NCBI GenBank assembly: GCA_019309245.1
Contig: JAFDGP010000042.1
Span: 1-11,806 of the forward strand
DNA: 11,806 nucleotides
Direction of reading: 5' to 3'
Source: Deltaproteobacteria bacterium
GTDB lineage: Bacteria; Desulfobacterota; Desulfobacteria; Desulfobacterales; C00003060
The notes below the pieces were generated by a model. That model worked only from the letters and a program-made list of their open reading frames with translations. It was not told the DNA's origin and did no database searches. The position numbers were made by a program, and so were the translations under genes. This document shows, piece by piece, positions 1 to 8,400 of this stretch. Position 1 is the stretch's first letter. Each line of letters starts with the position of its first letter.

Positions 1-512
1 CTTCCGGGAACACGACCGCCGTGGATTTTAACGCGCTTGGCGTGACCCTGACCATCAACAACGATTTTAGTTCAGTCTCGGATTTTGCGATTACCGCATC
101 TAGCGCGGGCGCTTCGACCTTCCAGGTTGGGGCGGAAAACGCGTCCAACAACCGCATTTCCGTGTCTTTGGGCAATGCCACGGCCAGCAATTTGGGGGTC
201 AGTGACGGTACCATTGATTTGTCCACAGCAGCCGGTGCCCAGGGCGCCTTGACCTCCATTGACGCGGCGATTTCCACGCTGGCCGGTGTTCAGGGTGATA
301 TCGGGGCCTATCAGAACCGGTTGTCCTTTGCCGCAGCCAACCTGTCTGTTACCATTGAAAATGTGCAGGCTGCCGAATCCGTCATTCGAGACGTGGATAT
401 GGCGTCCGAGATGATCACGTTTACCAAGAACCAGATCCTGCTCCAGGCCGGTACCGCCATGCTCGCGCAGGCCAATATGGCTCCGCAACAGGTGCTGGCG
501 CTGTTCGGATAA
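1..512 (+). CDS. fliC: Flagellin, C-terminal part (5' truncated by window edge)
   Basis: This is the C-terminal 169 residues of a flagellin, the subunit polymerised into the flagellar filament outside the cell. The reading frame is open from base 3, so the start lies upstream of the window. The first ~70 visible residues are a Thr/Ser/Asn-rich, beta-type stretch typical of the variable surface domain. From about base 228 the conserved D1/D0 C-terminal helices follow: the QNRLSFAAANL segment, ENVQAAESVIRDVDMA, then FTKNQILLQAGTAMLAQAN and the terminal PQQVLALFG. These match the family closely; ITFTKNQIL replaces the commoner VEFTKNQIL. The stop is followed by a strong terminator, so this gene ends its transcript. 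The symbol fliC is a generic choice; the organism may have several flagellins, and the N-terminal half cannot be seen. Confidence 0.96.
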   Translation, partial: SGNTTAVDFNALGVTLTINNDFSSVSDFAITASSAGASTFQVGAENASNNRISVSLGNATASNLGVSDGTIDLSTAAGAQGALTSIDAAISTLAGVQGDIGAYQNRLSFAAANLSVTIENVQAAESVIRDVDMASEMITFTKNQILLQAGTAMLAQANMAPQQVLALFG

Positions 513-575
513 CATTCTGTTCCAGGATGTTATGAAACGCAGCTTTGCTGTGCCGAAAAACCGGAAAACGCTTTT

Positions 576-619
576 AAGAAACCCCGCTTCCGCTCCCTGG
601 AGGCGGGGCTTCTTTTTTT
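576..619 (+). terminator. Intrinsic terminator after flagellin
   Basis: A 10-bp GC-rich stem (582-591 with 599-608, one G-T pair) with a 7-base loop is extended by an A-rich/T-rich arm (576-580 with 610-614). A T-rich run (613-619) follows. It lies 64 bases after the flagellin stop, as expected for a highly expressed single-gene transcript. Confidence 0.93.
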
Positions 620-645
620 GCCGACCAAGGAAATGATTTAGGCCA

Positions 646-699
646 TAGGGCGGGGTGTTACACCACGCCAATGATGGCGGCACGTAAAATGCCGCCCTA
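646..699. repeat. Palindromic intergenic repeat with two internal hairpins
   Basis: The outer arms TAGGGCGG (646-653) and CCGCCCTA (692-699) are exact reverse complements. Inside are two hairpins: GGCG/GGTGT with ACACC/CGCC (649-669, one mismatch) and a perfect 7-bp stem GGCGGCA/TGCCGCC (676-682 with 690-696). The layout looks like a short REP/MITE-type intergenic element. Whether it is present elsewhere in the genome cannot be seen here. Confidence 0.65.
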
Positions 700-766
700 C
701 AGGGAGACCTTTGTAGAACTCGTTGCTCTCGCTTACAGGGCAACATTTTGCGCGCTCGACCGCCCA

Positions 767-869
767 GCAGTCAGGTCGTTTTGCCGAAAGACGGTATGCC
801 GATTCCGCCTTAGGCGGGCGCAAAGCTCGGCCTGGATCATATCGCCTTGAGGGAAAACGACCTGACTGC
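767..869. repeat. MITE-like element with perfect 16-bp terminal inverted repeats
   Basis: Bases 767-782 (GCAGTCAGGTCGTTTT) are the exact reverse complement of 854-869. The 103-bp unit also contains a central perfect palindrome CCGCCT-T-AGGCGG (805-817). It has no coding capacity. I find no clear target-site duplication at the ends, so it may be a decayed miniature transposable element or a large regulatory or RNA hairpin. Confidence 0.65.
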
Positions 870-897
870 CGACAGTAGGTTGTGCCAAGCTCTCACA

Positions 898-943
898 GGG
901 AGATGGCCGGGGTCAAAACTCTGACACCGGTCACCCGGCTCCC
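898..943. repeat. REP-like palindrome
   Basis: An outer stem GGGA/TCCC (898-901 with 940-943) and GCCGGG/CCCGGC (906-911 with 934-939) encloses GGGGTCA/TGACACC (909-915 with 922-928, one mismatch), which overlaps the inner arm and may be an alternative fold. Such short GGTCA-type palindromes resemble REP sequences mobilised by RAYT transposases. No transposase gene is present in this window. Confidence 0.5.
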
Positions 944-1061
944 GTGGCACTCACTGCCTCGCCGAATCAGCCCTCTTGGAGACTTGAATCTGTTGGAATA
1001 AAAGACTTTTCTCGAAGTTCCCTCCTGGTTCAAAACAGCCATTCACCCGGTCTGGCTGCCC

Positions 1062-1077
1062 TGGCATGGTTTCTGCT
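1062..1077 (+). promoter_or_regulatory. Putative sigma-54 promoter for the large surface protein
   Basis: TGGCATGGTTTCTGCT matches the -24/-12 pattern TGGCAC-N5-TTGC, with GG and GC separated by exactly 10 bases and one mismatch in TTGC. Transcription would begin near 1088-1090, giving a leader of about 155 bases before the start codon at 1244. Use of sigma-54 would fit flagellar-class control. This is a sequence match only. Confidence 0.5.
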
Positions 1078-1095
1078 CCAAATCGTCTTAAAGAG

Positions 1096-1175
1096 CGAAT
1101 GTTCCCCGACATTCGAGAGAGACCGTATACCAAAAAAGCGGACAGGTGTCCGTCCCATCCCCAGTACCGCTTTTT
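1096..1175 (+). promoter_or_regulatory. Structured 5' leader with hairpins, possible attenuator
   Basis: Downstream of the putative start site are a perfect 7-bp hairpin (CGAATGT 1096-1102 with ACATTCG 1109-1115), a small CGGAC/GTCCG hairpin, and a larger pairing of AAAAAGCGG (1133-1141) with CCGCTTTTT (1167-1175). The last ends in a T run like a weak intrinsic terminator. The small hairpin and the larger stem share CGG and cannot fully coexist, which would allow switching. No known riboswitch consensus was recognised. Confidence 0.35.
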
Positions 1176-1243
1176 AAACGGCACGACTGGAGGGGTTCAT
1201 GTCAACAACCTTTTCGGCATAATTCCTGGCTCAGGAGGAGAAC

Positions 1244-4200
1244 ATGCAAAGGATAAAAAGAAAACCCTCCCGGATTTTCCAAAAAACCAGCTGGATCGGG
1301 ATCTTGACCGTATTCCTTTTGTGTCCGGTTGTGTCAGAGGCTGCGCAAGGGGATCTCCAATGGGCGGTTGAGACCGGTGGCAGGGTGGTTTCAACACCGT
1401 CTATCTCTTCTGAGGGGACGCTGTACGCCGGATCCGGGGATAAAAGACTCTATGCGATCCAAGCTGACGGTACCGTGAGATGGACGTTTTTGACAGGTGG
1501 CCTTGTCTATTCGTCACCGGCGGTCGGGCTGGACAATACCGTATACGTGGGTTCGGGGGACCACAAGCTCTATGCCGTGAATCCAGACGGGACTCTGAAG
1601 TGGACCCTTGAGACAGGGGCGTCCGTGGAATCGTCTCCAGCAGTAGGACCGGATGGGACAATCTTTGTGGGCTCCTACGACAAGAATTTGTATGCAATTA
1701 ACCCCGATGGGACCATCAAGTGGACGTTTGCCACCGGAGACTACATTTACTCATCGCCTGCGATCGGCGCGGACGGGACTGTCTATGTGGGTTCCGCGGA
1801 CCGGAAGCTCTATGCAATTGGGTCGGATGGCGCGCTTATATGGTCATTTGAAACAGGGGATTATGTGTCTTCTTCCCCTGCGATCGGTTCAGAAGGCATG
1901 ATTTATGTCGGCTCGCGCGACGGCTATCTCTATGCCATTGACGATCAGGGCATCCAGCAATGGGTGTATCCTACAGAGGGACGAGTCGCATCTTCGCCTG
2001 CGATCGGGGCTGACGGCACGATCTATGTGGGTTCTGCAGACCGGAAGCTTTACGCTGTCAATGCGGACGGCACCTTGAGGTGGTCATTTGAAACCGGCCG
2101 GGCTGTGGAATCGTCTCCTGCTGTCGGGGCGGACGGGACCATCTATGTGGGCTCACAAGATGGAAAACTCTATGCAATCAATGCGGACGGCACCTTGAGA
2201 TGGAGCTTTGAGACAGGGAACTGGGTACAGTCCTCAGCGGCCATAAACGAAGATGGCACGATCTATATTGGATCACATGATCACAAGCTCTACGCCATTG
2301 AAGGCGCCTCCGCGGGGCTCGTGGAATCACCCTGGCCGAAGTTTCGGCATGATGCCCGGGGCACCGGTGTATGGACACTGGTTACGGATACAGATCCGCC
2401 GAGCGTCAGCGGAACCGATCCGGCCCGTGACGCCCTCAACGTAGACGTGGACACCACCATTACAGCCACCTTTTCAGAAGCCATGGATCCAGCCAGTATC
2501 ACCTCCGGCACCTTTCTCGTTTCCCAAGGGGGAGGCATCGTCTCCGGGACCGTGAATTACAGCGGTCTGAGTGCCGTGTTTACACCGGATGCGGCCCTAG
2601 ACTATGATGCGAGTTACCAGGCAACGATCACGGTGTCCGCCCGGGATCTGGCCGGAAACCACCTGACATCCAACCACGTGTGGTCTTTTTGGACCCAATC
2701 CAACCCGGACGCCGTCCCTCCGGTGATCAACGCCACCAATCCCGCCGATGGCGCTACGGATGTGGGGGTCGGTGTGAGCATCATGGCGCAGTTTTCCGAG
2801 GCTGTGGACCCCGCAACCGTTACCGGCGCGACGTTTTTGGTCAGCCACGGCGCAGCCCCTGTTGCCGGAACGATCGCCTGTGACGGTGCAACCGCAACCT
2901 TTGTGCCCACAGTGCCTCTAGACTACAATACGGCTTACACGGTGAGCATCACCACCGGCGTTCAAGATCTCGCCGGAAACGCCTTGGAGGCGGATTATTC
3001 GTGGTCCTTTTCCACGGAACAGGCGCCGGATATCACGCCGCCCGCCGTCGAAAGCACATCCCCCGCGCACAGCGCCGCCGATGTCGGTATAGCCGCTGCC
3101 ATGGCCGTGACGTTTTCAGAGGACATGAACCCGAGCAGCATTGACGGTACGACCTTTTTTGTGGACGGGGGCGCTGGTCATATCGCCGGGACGGTCAGCG
3201 CGAATGGCAGGATTGCCGTGTTTACCCCGGCCGCTGTGCTCGATTATGCGACCTTGTATACAGCTACCGTGACCACCGGGGTCACGGACACGGCCGGAAA
3301 CGCGTTGGAAGGAGCCTATATCTGGACCTTTACCACGGAAGATCCTCCGCCCCCTGTGATATCGGTGAGTCCGACCGCCATTTCCAAAGCGTCTATGCTT
3401 GGAGAAAATCCTCCAAGCGACAGCCTTGAGGTCTGGAATACGGGAGGTGGAGCTCTGGAATACGCCATCACGGATGACGCCCAGTGGCTCTCCTGTGATC
3501 CTTCTGCCGGGATGTCTGAGGGTGAACATGATGGGATCACCATCCATTATGCTATTTCCGGTCTTTCTGCGGGCACCTATTCGGCAGCGATCAGCATCCA
3601 TGCTGTCCAGGCTGCGAACAGCCCGCTTTCGATCCCGGTGACCCTGGTTATAGGCAGCCACGCGCCTGTTGCCGATGCTGGACCGGATCAAAGGGTAGTC
3701 CCGGGCGATACGGTGATCCTGGACGGTTCCAACTCCAGTGATCCCGATGACGGCATTGCGTCCTATTTATGGGCCCAGACCGCAGGGCGGGTTGTAGCCA
3801 TTTCCGACCAAAGCGCAGTCAAGACAAGTTTTGTCGCTCCAGAGGAAGACGGAGATGGCGTGTCCCTGACTTTTCGATTGACGGTTACCGACAATGGCGG
3901 CTCGCAATCTTCTGACACCTGTATCGTGAATGTCACCTCGTCCAATGAACCACCTTTGGCCGACGCCGGGCCGGATCAGCAAGTCGGCGGTGGGGATTTG
4001 GTGACTCTGTCTGCGGGTGGCTCCACGGACTCCGATGGGGTGATTTCCGCCTATCGCTGGATGCAGATATGGGGGGATCCGGTGACGCTGTCCGACCAAA
4101 CAGCTGTGGAGCCAACATTTGCGGCTCCGGAACAAGAAGACGGACGTGCCGTGATCTTTGAACTTACGGTTACAGATAATGGCGGGCTACAATCTTCAGA

Positions 4201-5050
4201 TACATGTATCGTAAACGTAAGCAACTCCAATACGGCACCCACGGCAGACACCGGACCGGCTCAGGATATCCTTGAAGGGGCGACGGTGACCCTGGACGGT
4301 TCCAATTCGAGCGATTCGGATGGAGAGATTATGGCCTACCGGTGGGCCCAGACCGCAGGGCCGCCCGTGGCATTGTCCGTGCCCGGTGCGCAAGCGCCAA
4401 CCTTTGTGGCTCCACCGGTGGGACCGCAAGGCACGGTGCTCGGGTTTCGGCTGACCGTGACCGATGACGCGGGACTCCGATCCGGGCAAGAGACTACGAT
4501 CACGGTCAACGATAACGGCATTACCGGTTTTCCTGACGGCGTTACGACCTTTGTGACCACCAATGGGGATGATATGGGCATGCAGGTTTCAAGCGGCGGA
4601 CAATGTGTCATCCTGGCCGCCGTGGATCCGTCGACCATCGCCGAAACCTCAGGTAGGCCCCAAGATTTGCCTTATGGGCTAATCAACATGCACATTCGGA
4701 CCGATACGGTCGGCGGCGCCGTTGATGTGACCCTGTATCTGCCTGATTCGGCTCCGGAAGACTATGCGTGGTATAAATATCACTCGAGTTGGTATGACTA
4801 CAGCACTCATAGTATCTTCAATAGCGACCGAAGCCGGGTGACCCTCACGCTCGTAGATGGCGGAGACGGTGATGACGACCAGCTGGCTAACGGGATCATT
4901 GTGGATCCTTCCGGGCTGGGGTCCGGCTCGACCTCGTCACCGCCGCCCCCGGTTCAAAATAACACGGCAGGTGGGCCTACGGATAACGGTGGGGCAGGTG
5001 GGGGTGGGGGAGGCTGTTTTATCGGCATGATCCAGCGTACATTTTTCTGA
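1244..5050 (+). CDS. Secreted multidomain protein: PQQ-like propeller, Big_5, BACON-like, PKD, choice-of-anchor-U-like
   Basis: This 1268-residue protein is probably exported and surface-bound; its ligand is unknown. The start has AGGAGG at 1233-1238. Residues 1-34 form a Sec-type signal peptide: basic start, hydrophobic core, cleavage near SEAA. Eight 40-residue PQQ-like repeats follow, with Trp at 40, 80, 120 and so on to 320, each ending in a YVGSxDxKLYAI-type strand, so an eight-bladed propeller is likely. Three Big_5-type Ig-like domains start at about 384, 489 and 596, each with a PP-type start and TATFSEAMDP-type motifs. A BACON-like domain spans about 704-804, and three PKD-type domains start near 806, 901 and 996 (ADAGPDQ, DGSNSSD). 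A choice-of-anchor-U-like domain runs from about 1092. The Gly-rich end CFIGMIQRTFF resembles a CFI box with almost no tail. Terminators on both sides make it a single-gene unit. An adhesin or matrix role is inference. Confidence 0.9.
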   Translation: MQRIKRKPSRIFQKTSWIGILTVFLLCPVVSEAAQGDLQWAVETGGRVVSTPSISSEGTLYAGSGDKRLYAIQADGTVRWTFLTGGLVYSSPAVGLDNTVYVGSGDHKLYAVNPDGTLKWTLETGASVESSPAVGPDGTIFVGSYDKNLYAINPDGTIKWTFATGDYIYSSPAIGADGTVYVGSADRKLYAIGSDGALIWSFETGDYVSSSPAIGSEGMIYVGSRDGYLYAIDDQGIQQWVYPTEGRVASSPAIGADGTIYVGSADRKLYAVNADGTLRWSFETGRAVESSPAVGADGTIYVGSQDGKLYAINADGTLRWSFETGNWVQSSAAINEDGTIYIGSHDHKLYAIEGASAGLVESPWPKFRHDARGTGVWTLVTDTDPPSVSGTDPARDALNVDVDTTITATFSEAMDPASITSGTFLVSQGGGIVSGTVNYSGLSAVFTPDAALDYDASYQATITVSARDLAGNHLTSNHVWSFWTQSNPDAVPPVINATNPADGATDVGVGVSIMAQFSEAVDPATVTGATFLVSHGAAPVAGTIACDGATATFVPTVPLDYNTAYTVSITTGVQDLAGNALEADYSWSFSTEQAPDITPPAVESTSPAHSAADVGIAAAMAVTFSEDMNPSSIDGTTFFVDGGAGHIAGTVSANGRIAVFTPAAVLDYATLYTATVTTGVTDTAGNALEGAYIWTFTTEDPPPPVISVSPTAISKASMLGENPPSDSLEVWNTGGGALEYAITDDAQWLSCDPSAGMSEGEHDGITIHYAISGLSAGTYSAAISIHAVQAANSPLSIPVTLVIGSHAPVADAGPDQRVVPGDTVILDGSNSSDPDDGIASYLWAQTAGRVVAISDQSAVKTSFVAPEEDGDGVSLTFRLTVTDNGGSQSSDTCIVNVTSSNEPPLADAGPDQQVGGGDLVTLSAGGSTDSDGVISAYRWMQIWGDPVTLSDQTAVEPTFAAPEQEDGRAVIFELTVTDNGGLQSSDTCIVNVSNSNTAPTADTGPAQDILEGATVTLDGSNSSDSDGEIMAYRWAQTAGPPVALSVPGAQAPTFVAPPVGPQGTVLGFRLTVTDDAGLRSGQETTITVNDNGITGFPDGVTTFVTTNGDDMGMQVSSGGQCVILAAVDPSTIAETSGRPQDLPYGLINMHIRTDTVGGAVDVTLYLPDSAPEDYAWYKYHSSWYDYSTHSIFNSDRSRVTLTLVDGGDGDDDQLANGIIVDPSGLGSGSTSSPPPPVQNNTAGGPTDNGGAGGGGGGCFIGMIQRTFF
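1361..2320 (+). repeat. Eight in-frame 120-bp tandem repeats (propeller blades)
   Basis: The blade Trp codons fall at 1361, 1481, 1601, 1721, 1841, 1961, 2081 and 2201, exactly 120 bases apart with no indel. Parts of neighbouring units remain nearly identical in DNA, for example AATGCGGACGGCACCTTGAG at both 2060 and 2180. This suggests recent duplication or ongoing recombination between units. Confidence 0.9.
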
Positions 5051-5086
5051 AAAAATTTCCCGAAGTACGATGGGTTGGTTTTCATC

Positions 5087-5114
5087 AAAGGCAGGGCCTT
5101 GTCCTGCCTTTTTT
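5087..5114 (+). terminator. Intrinsic terminator after the surface protein gene
   Basis: A 9-bp stem AAAGGCAGG/CCTGCCTTT (5087-5095 with 5103-5111) with a 7-base loop is followed by T through 5114. It lies 37 bases after the stop and separates this gene from the fliD operon. Confidence 0.92.
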
Positions 5115-5261
5115 GGTTACCGAGGGAGGCGGAAGCGGGGGGATGTGTTTGTATGGCCTCATCAGGAGACCTCCCGGAATTGCCCTGATAGGGCGACTCG
5201 ACTCCGTTTGGGGCATCAGCGCGTTCACGGTGCGCCTTGGTCGTTGAGCATGATATGGAGG

Positions 5262-5278
5262 TTGGCAGGGCTTTTGCT
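5262..5278 (+). promoter_or_regulatory. fliD: Putative sigma-54 promoter of the fliD operon
   Basis: TTGGCAGGGCTTTTGCT fits the sigma-54 -24/-12 consensus: TTGGCA, ten bases between GG (5264-5265) and GC (5276-5277), and TTGCT. The only departure is G for C after TGGCA. The predicted start is near 5288-5290, about 115 bases before fliD. Flagellar operons are often sigma-54-dependent in polar flagellates, so this is the strongest promoter call in the window. Confidence 0.7.
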
Positions 5279-5304
5279 CTAATCGGGGGTAGCCTTATGA
5301 CAAT

Positions 5305-5332
5305 TCAAGTTTTGGGCAAAATTTTCCGATAG
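5305..5332 (+). promoter_or_regulatory. fliD: Putative sigma-28 (FliA-type) promoter of fliD
   Basis: TCAAGTTT (5305-5312) matches TAAAGTTT at 7 of 8 positions and TCCGATAG (5325-5332) matches GCCGATAA at 6 of 8. The spacer is 12 bases against the usual 11. Late flagellar genes commonly use sigma-28, so fliD may have tandem sigma-54 and sigma-28 control. Confidence 0.5.
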
Positions 5333-5388
5333 ATTGATTAGCTTCGGGCACCTTTTGCCGCGCACGTAAACAGGTGCGTTTGCCTAAA

Positions 5389-5395
5389 GGGGGGG
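5389..5395 (+). promoter_or_regulatory. fliD: G7 ribosome binding site deciding the fliD start
   Basis: A run of seven G after AAA sits 8 bases before ATG 5404, favouring that start over the in-frame GTG at 5374, which has no good ribosome site. The pure G tract is unusual and could vary in length, changing the spacing. Confidence 0.6.
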
Positions 5396-5403
5396 CACGA
5401 GCC

Positions 5404-8400
5404 ATGGGTATGAGCACCCAACTGGTGGCCGGTCTTGCAAGCGGCTTCGACTGGCGTACCATGATAGACCAGTTGATGGAGATCGAACATAAACCGGTCG
5501 ATCTCGTCGAAGAGCGTAAATCGGATTACGAATCTCAGCTCTCGGAGTGGCAGTCTTTTAACACCAAATTGCTGGCGCTTAAGACGGCTGCCGGCGCGCT
5601 CCAGGATCCCGAAGATTTTTATGTTTATACCACCAGCATGACGTCCAGCGATGCAGATGTGGACGCCTCTGATTTGCTTTCGGTGACCACATCCACCACG
5701 GCGTCCAAGGGATCCTATGCCCTCAAGGTGAATGCGCTGGCGACAGCGGAAAAGCTTTCCTCAGCGTCTTTTTCCAGTCTTTCCGATGCCCTGGGGGCGT
5801 CTTATGCAGGTGACATCCTGATTAACGGAACCGCCATCAGCATCACTGCTACCGACGGACTTGACGATGTCAGGGACCGGATCAATGACGCCAATGCCGG
5901 TTCGGACCCCACCGGGGTAACCGCCAGCATCATTACCTACGGAACCAACGATTACCGGCTGATCTTGACCAGTGACAATACGGGGGCCGACGGCATCAGC
6001 CTGCAGAACGGCTCAGCAAACGACTTGATCCAGTTGTTCGGCTGGAAGGATTATTCCACGTCGCTTAAGAACAGCATTACCGACGGGGCCCAATCAGACG
6101 CCTTTACCAGCACGACCACCAATATCAAAACGTTGCTTGGGCTTTCCACGACCCAATCCGGGACGATTCAGGTGGACGGCAACAACGTGTCCATTGACCT
6201 GTCCACCGATACCCTGGAATCCATCAAGACAAAGATCGATGCGCTGTCCGGTGTATCGGCCTCTATTGTTACGGATACCAGTGGGAGTACCACGACCTAC
6301 AGGCTGCAGGTGGACGGTACCCAGAGCTTTACGGACGGCGACAACATCCTGGAAACGCTGGGGATTCTCAAAAATGGGGCGGCAGCGATCAATGGAACCG
6401 TCTCCGGAAATAGTATGACGGCCGACGGGTCCTACATCACGGCATCGACCCTCTTGACCGATATTGACGGTTACCACACGTTCACCGCGGGCGACACGAT
6501 TTCCCTCGGGGCTACCTCGCGCGACCATGGAAACAATGACATTAGTGGCGACATTTTGACCATCACGACCAGTTCCACGGTCCAGGACCTGTTGGACGCC
6601 ATTGAGACCGCCTACGAGACAAACGGCTATGAAGCGGCCGTGCGTGTGACCTCGGACGGAAAAATCGAAATCACCGACCTGGAGACCGGAAGCAGCAGCA
6701 TGGTCGCGGACCTGCAGTCCACGCTGGGTGACGGCGATTCTTCTCTGGACTGGGGAAGCTTTACCTCGCTCAGTCAGGTTCGTGAAAGACAGTTGGTGGC
6801 GGGACAGGATGCCTCAATTCAAGTGGACGGGGTTACCGCAACCAGCTCCGACAACACGGTGGACGACGTCATCACCGGGGTGACCTTGAATCTGCTCAAG
6901 GCGGATACCAGCACGACCGTGACGTTGAATATCAACCGGGATATCGACAGCGTCATGGACAAGATCAGCACCTTCGTCGATGCCTACAATGAGGTGTTTT
7001 CTTATATCTATCAGCAGCAATCCTATAATGCGGACAATGAGGAAACGGGCGGGATCCTTTTCGGGGACAGTACCCTTTCTTCGGTAAAGACCGATCTGTC
7101 CTCGGCACTGCTGGAAACCGTGTGGGGGGTGTCCAGCGATTTTTCGGCCCTGTCTCTGGTGGGAATTGATCTGGATGATGTGACTACCGGAGAGGACTAT
7201 GCGCCGAAATTGAGCATCGACACCGATACCCTGCGCGGCTATCTCCAGACGAATTTTACCGACGTGATGAGTCTTTTTATCCTGGACGGAACCACAAGCT
7301 CCGGCCAACTGGAATATATCTCCGCCAGCCGGGAAACGGAGTCCGGGGAGTTTACCGTGGCCATCACGCAGGCCGCCAGCCGGAGCACGGCCACCAGTGA
7401 TAACGGTACCGTCGGGGAAAACGAGACCCTGACGATCACTGAGGGAGACAAGGTGGCTGAGATTGCATTGACCACAAGCATGACTCTGAGCGATATCAAA
7501 AATGCCATCAACTCCGAACTGTCTCAGACCCACACGGAGACACTCATTGGAGACCAGCAACTCTATGACGGCAGTGGTGGTACCACCGCATTAAGTTCCA
7601 GCACCACATGGGATCAGGTCTATCTGGATGCCAGCAATTCGGCCAATGTAACCAGCGGCGACCAGATTGCCTTTTCAGGGACCACACGGACCGGCGTGGA
7701 GGTCTCCGGGACCTATTCCATCACCAGTGCCTCCACCCAGACCGTCCAGGGGCTGCTGTCCGCCATTGAAACCGCATTTGACAATGATGTGACCGCTTCC
7801 ATTGACAGCTCCGGGAAACTGGTGGTGACAGACAAATACTCCGGATACAGCCAACTCAGTTTGACGTTGGACTACACGGACGCCCATGATCTGACCTTCG
7901 GAAGCTCGGTATCCACCACAAACACCGGGGGACAGGAAGGGCGATATGCAATGGAAATCACAGCGACCGACGACGGCAGCCACCTGATCCTGACCCATGA
8001 CAACTACGGGAGCGCCTATTCGTTTACCATTTCAGAAAGCGCGGCCTCATCAGCCAATAAGCTGTGGACCGGCGGGGACCAAACCGTGAACAACGGCCTG
8101 GACGTTACAGGGACCATCAACGGGGAGGCCGCCACCGGGGCCGGCCAGATCCTTAGCGGAGATGATGGTGAGGCGAACGTGGATGGCCTGGTTATCAAAT
8201 ACACCGGTACAGGCACCGGCTCTAATGTGGGAAGCGTTACCGTGACAGTAGGAGTCGCGGAGCTTTTTGACCGGATCCTGTACAACATCACCGATACCTT
8301 TGACGGGTATGCAGCTCTCAAGCAGGAATTCCTTCAGGACAGAATCGACGACCTTGAAACCGATATCGAGGACATGGAAGCCCGGTTAGATCGAAAGATG

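Larger units (their letters stand above)
620..1061. other. Gene-free intergenic stretch with palindromic repeats
   Basis: No convincing gene is seen on either strand. The short open frames here lack good ribosome sites, have no recognisable protein features, and overlap each other on opposite strands. The left two thirds (646-943) hold three separate palindromic structures, listed individually. From 944 to 1061 I see no clear element. Confidence 0.6.

Noticed and set aside
72..746. 224-residue open frame on the - strand across the flagellin 3' end and terminator
   Set aside because: It is antisense to an unmistakable flagellin and runs through the terminator; its composition is that of a shadow frame.
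646..943. CRISPR array in the palindrome-rich gap
   Set aside because: The three palindromes differ in sequence and spacing; there is no regular repeat-spacer pattern and no cas gene.
944..1184. Two overlapping 77-residue open frames on opposite strands in the intergenic gap
   Set aside because: They mirror each other, neither has a convincing ribosome site or recognisable protein feature, and they run into the leader hairpins.
1066..1371. 101-residue + strand open frame starting at the putative sigma-54 site
   Set aside because: Its start lies inside the promoter and it overlaps the well-supported surface protein start by over 120 bases.
5070..5282. 70-residue open frame between the surface protein gene and fliD
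   Set aside because: It begins beside the terminator stem, runs through it and ends inside the sigma-54 promoter; it has no ribosome site.
5346..5360. Second sigma-54-like match GGGCACC-TTTTGCC just before fliD
   Set aside because: GG and GC are only 8 bases apart, whereas sigma-54 needs 10; the better site is at 5262-5278.
6814..7560. 248-residue - strand open frame inside fliD
   Set aside because: It is antisense to conserved FliD segments and has no family features; it is a codon-bias shadow.
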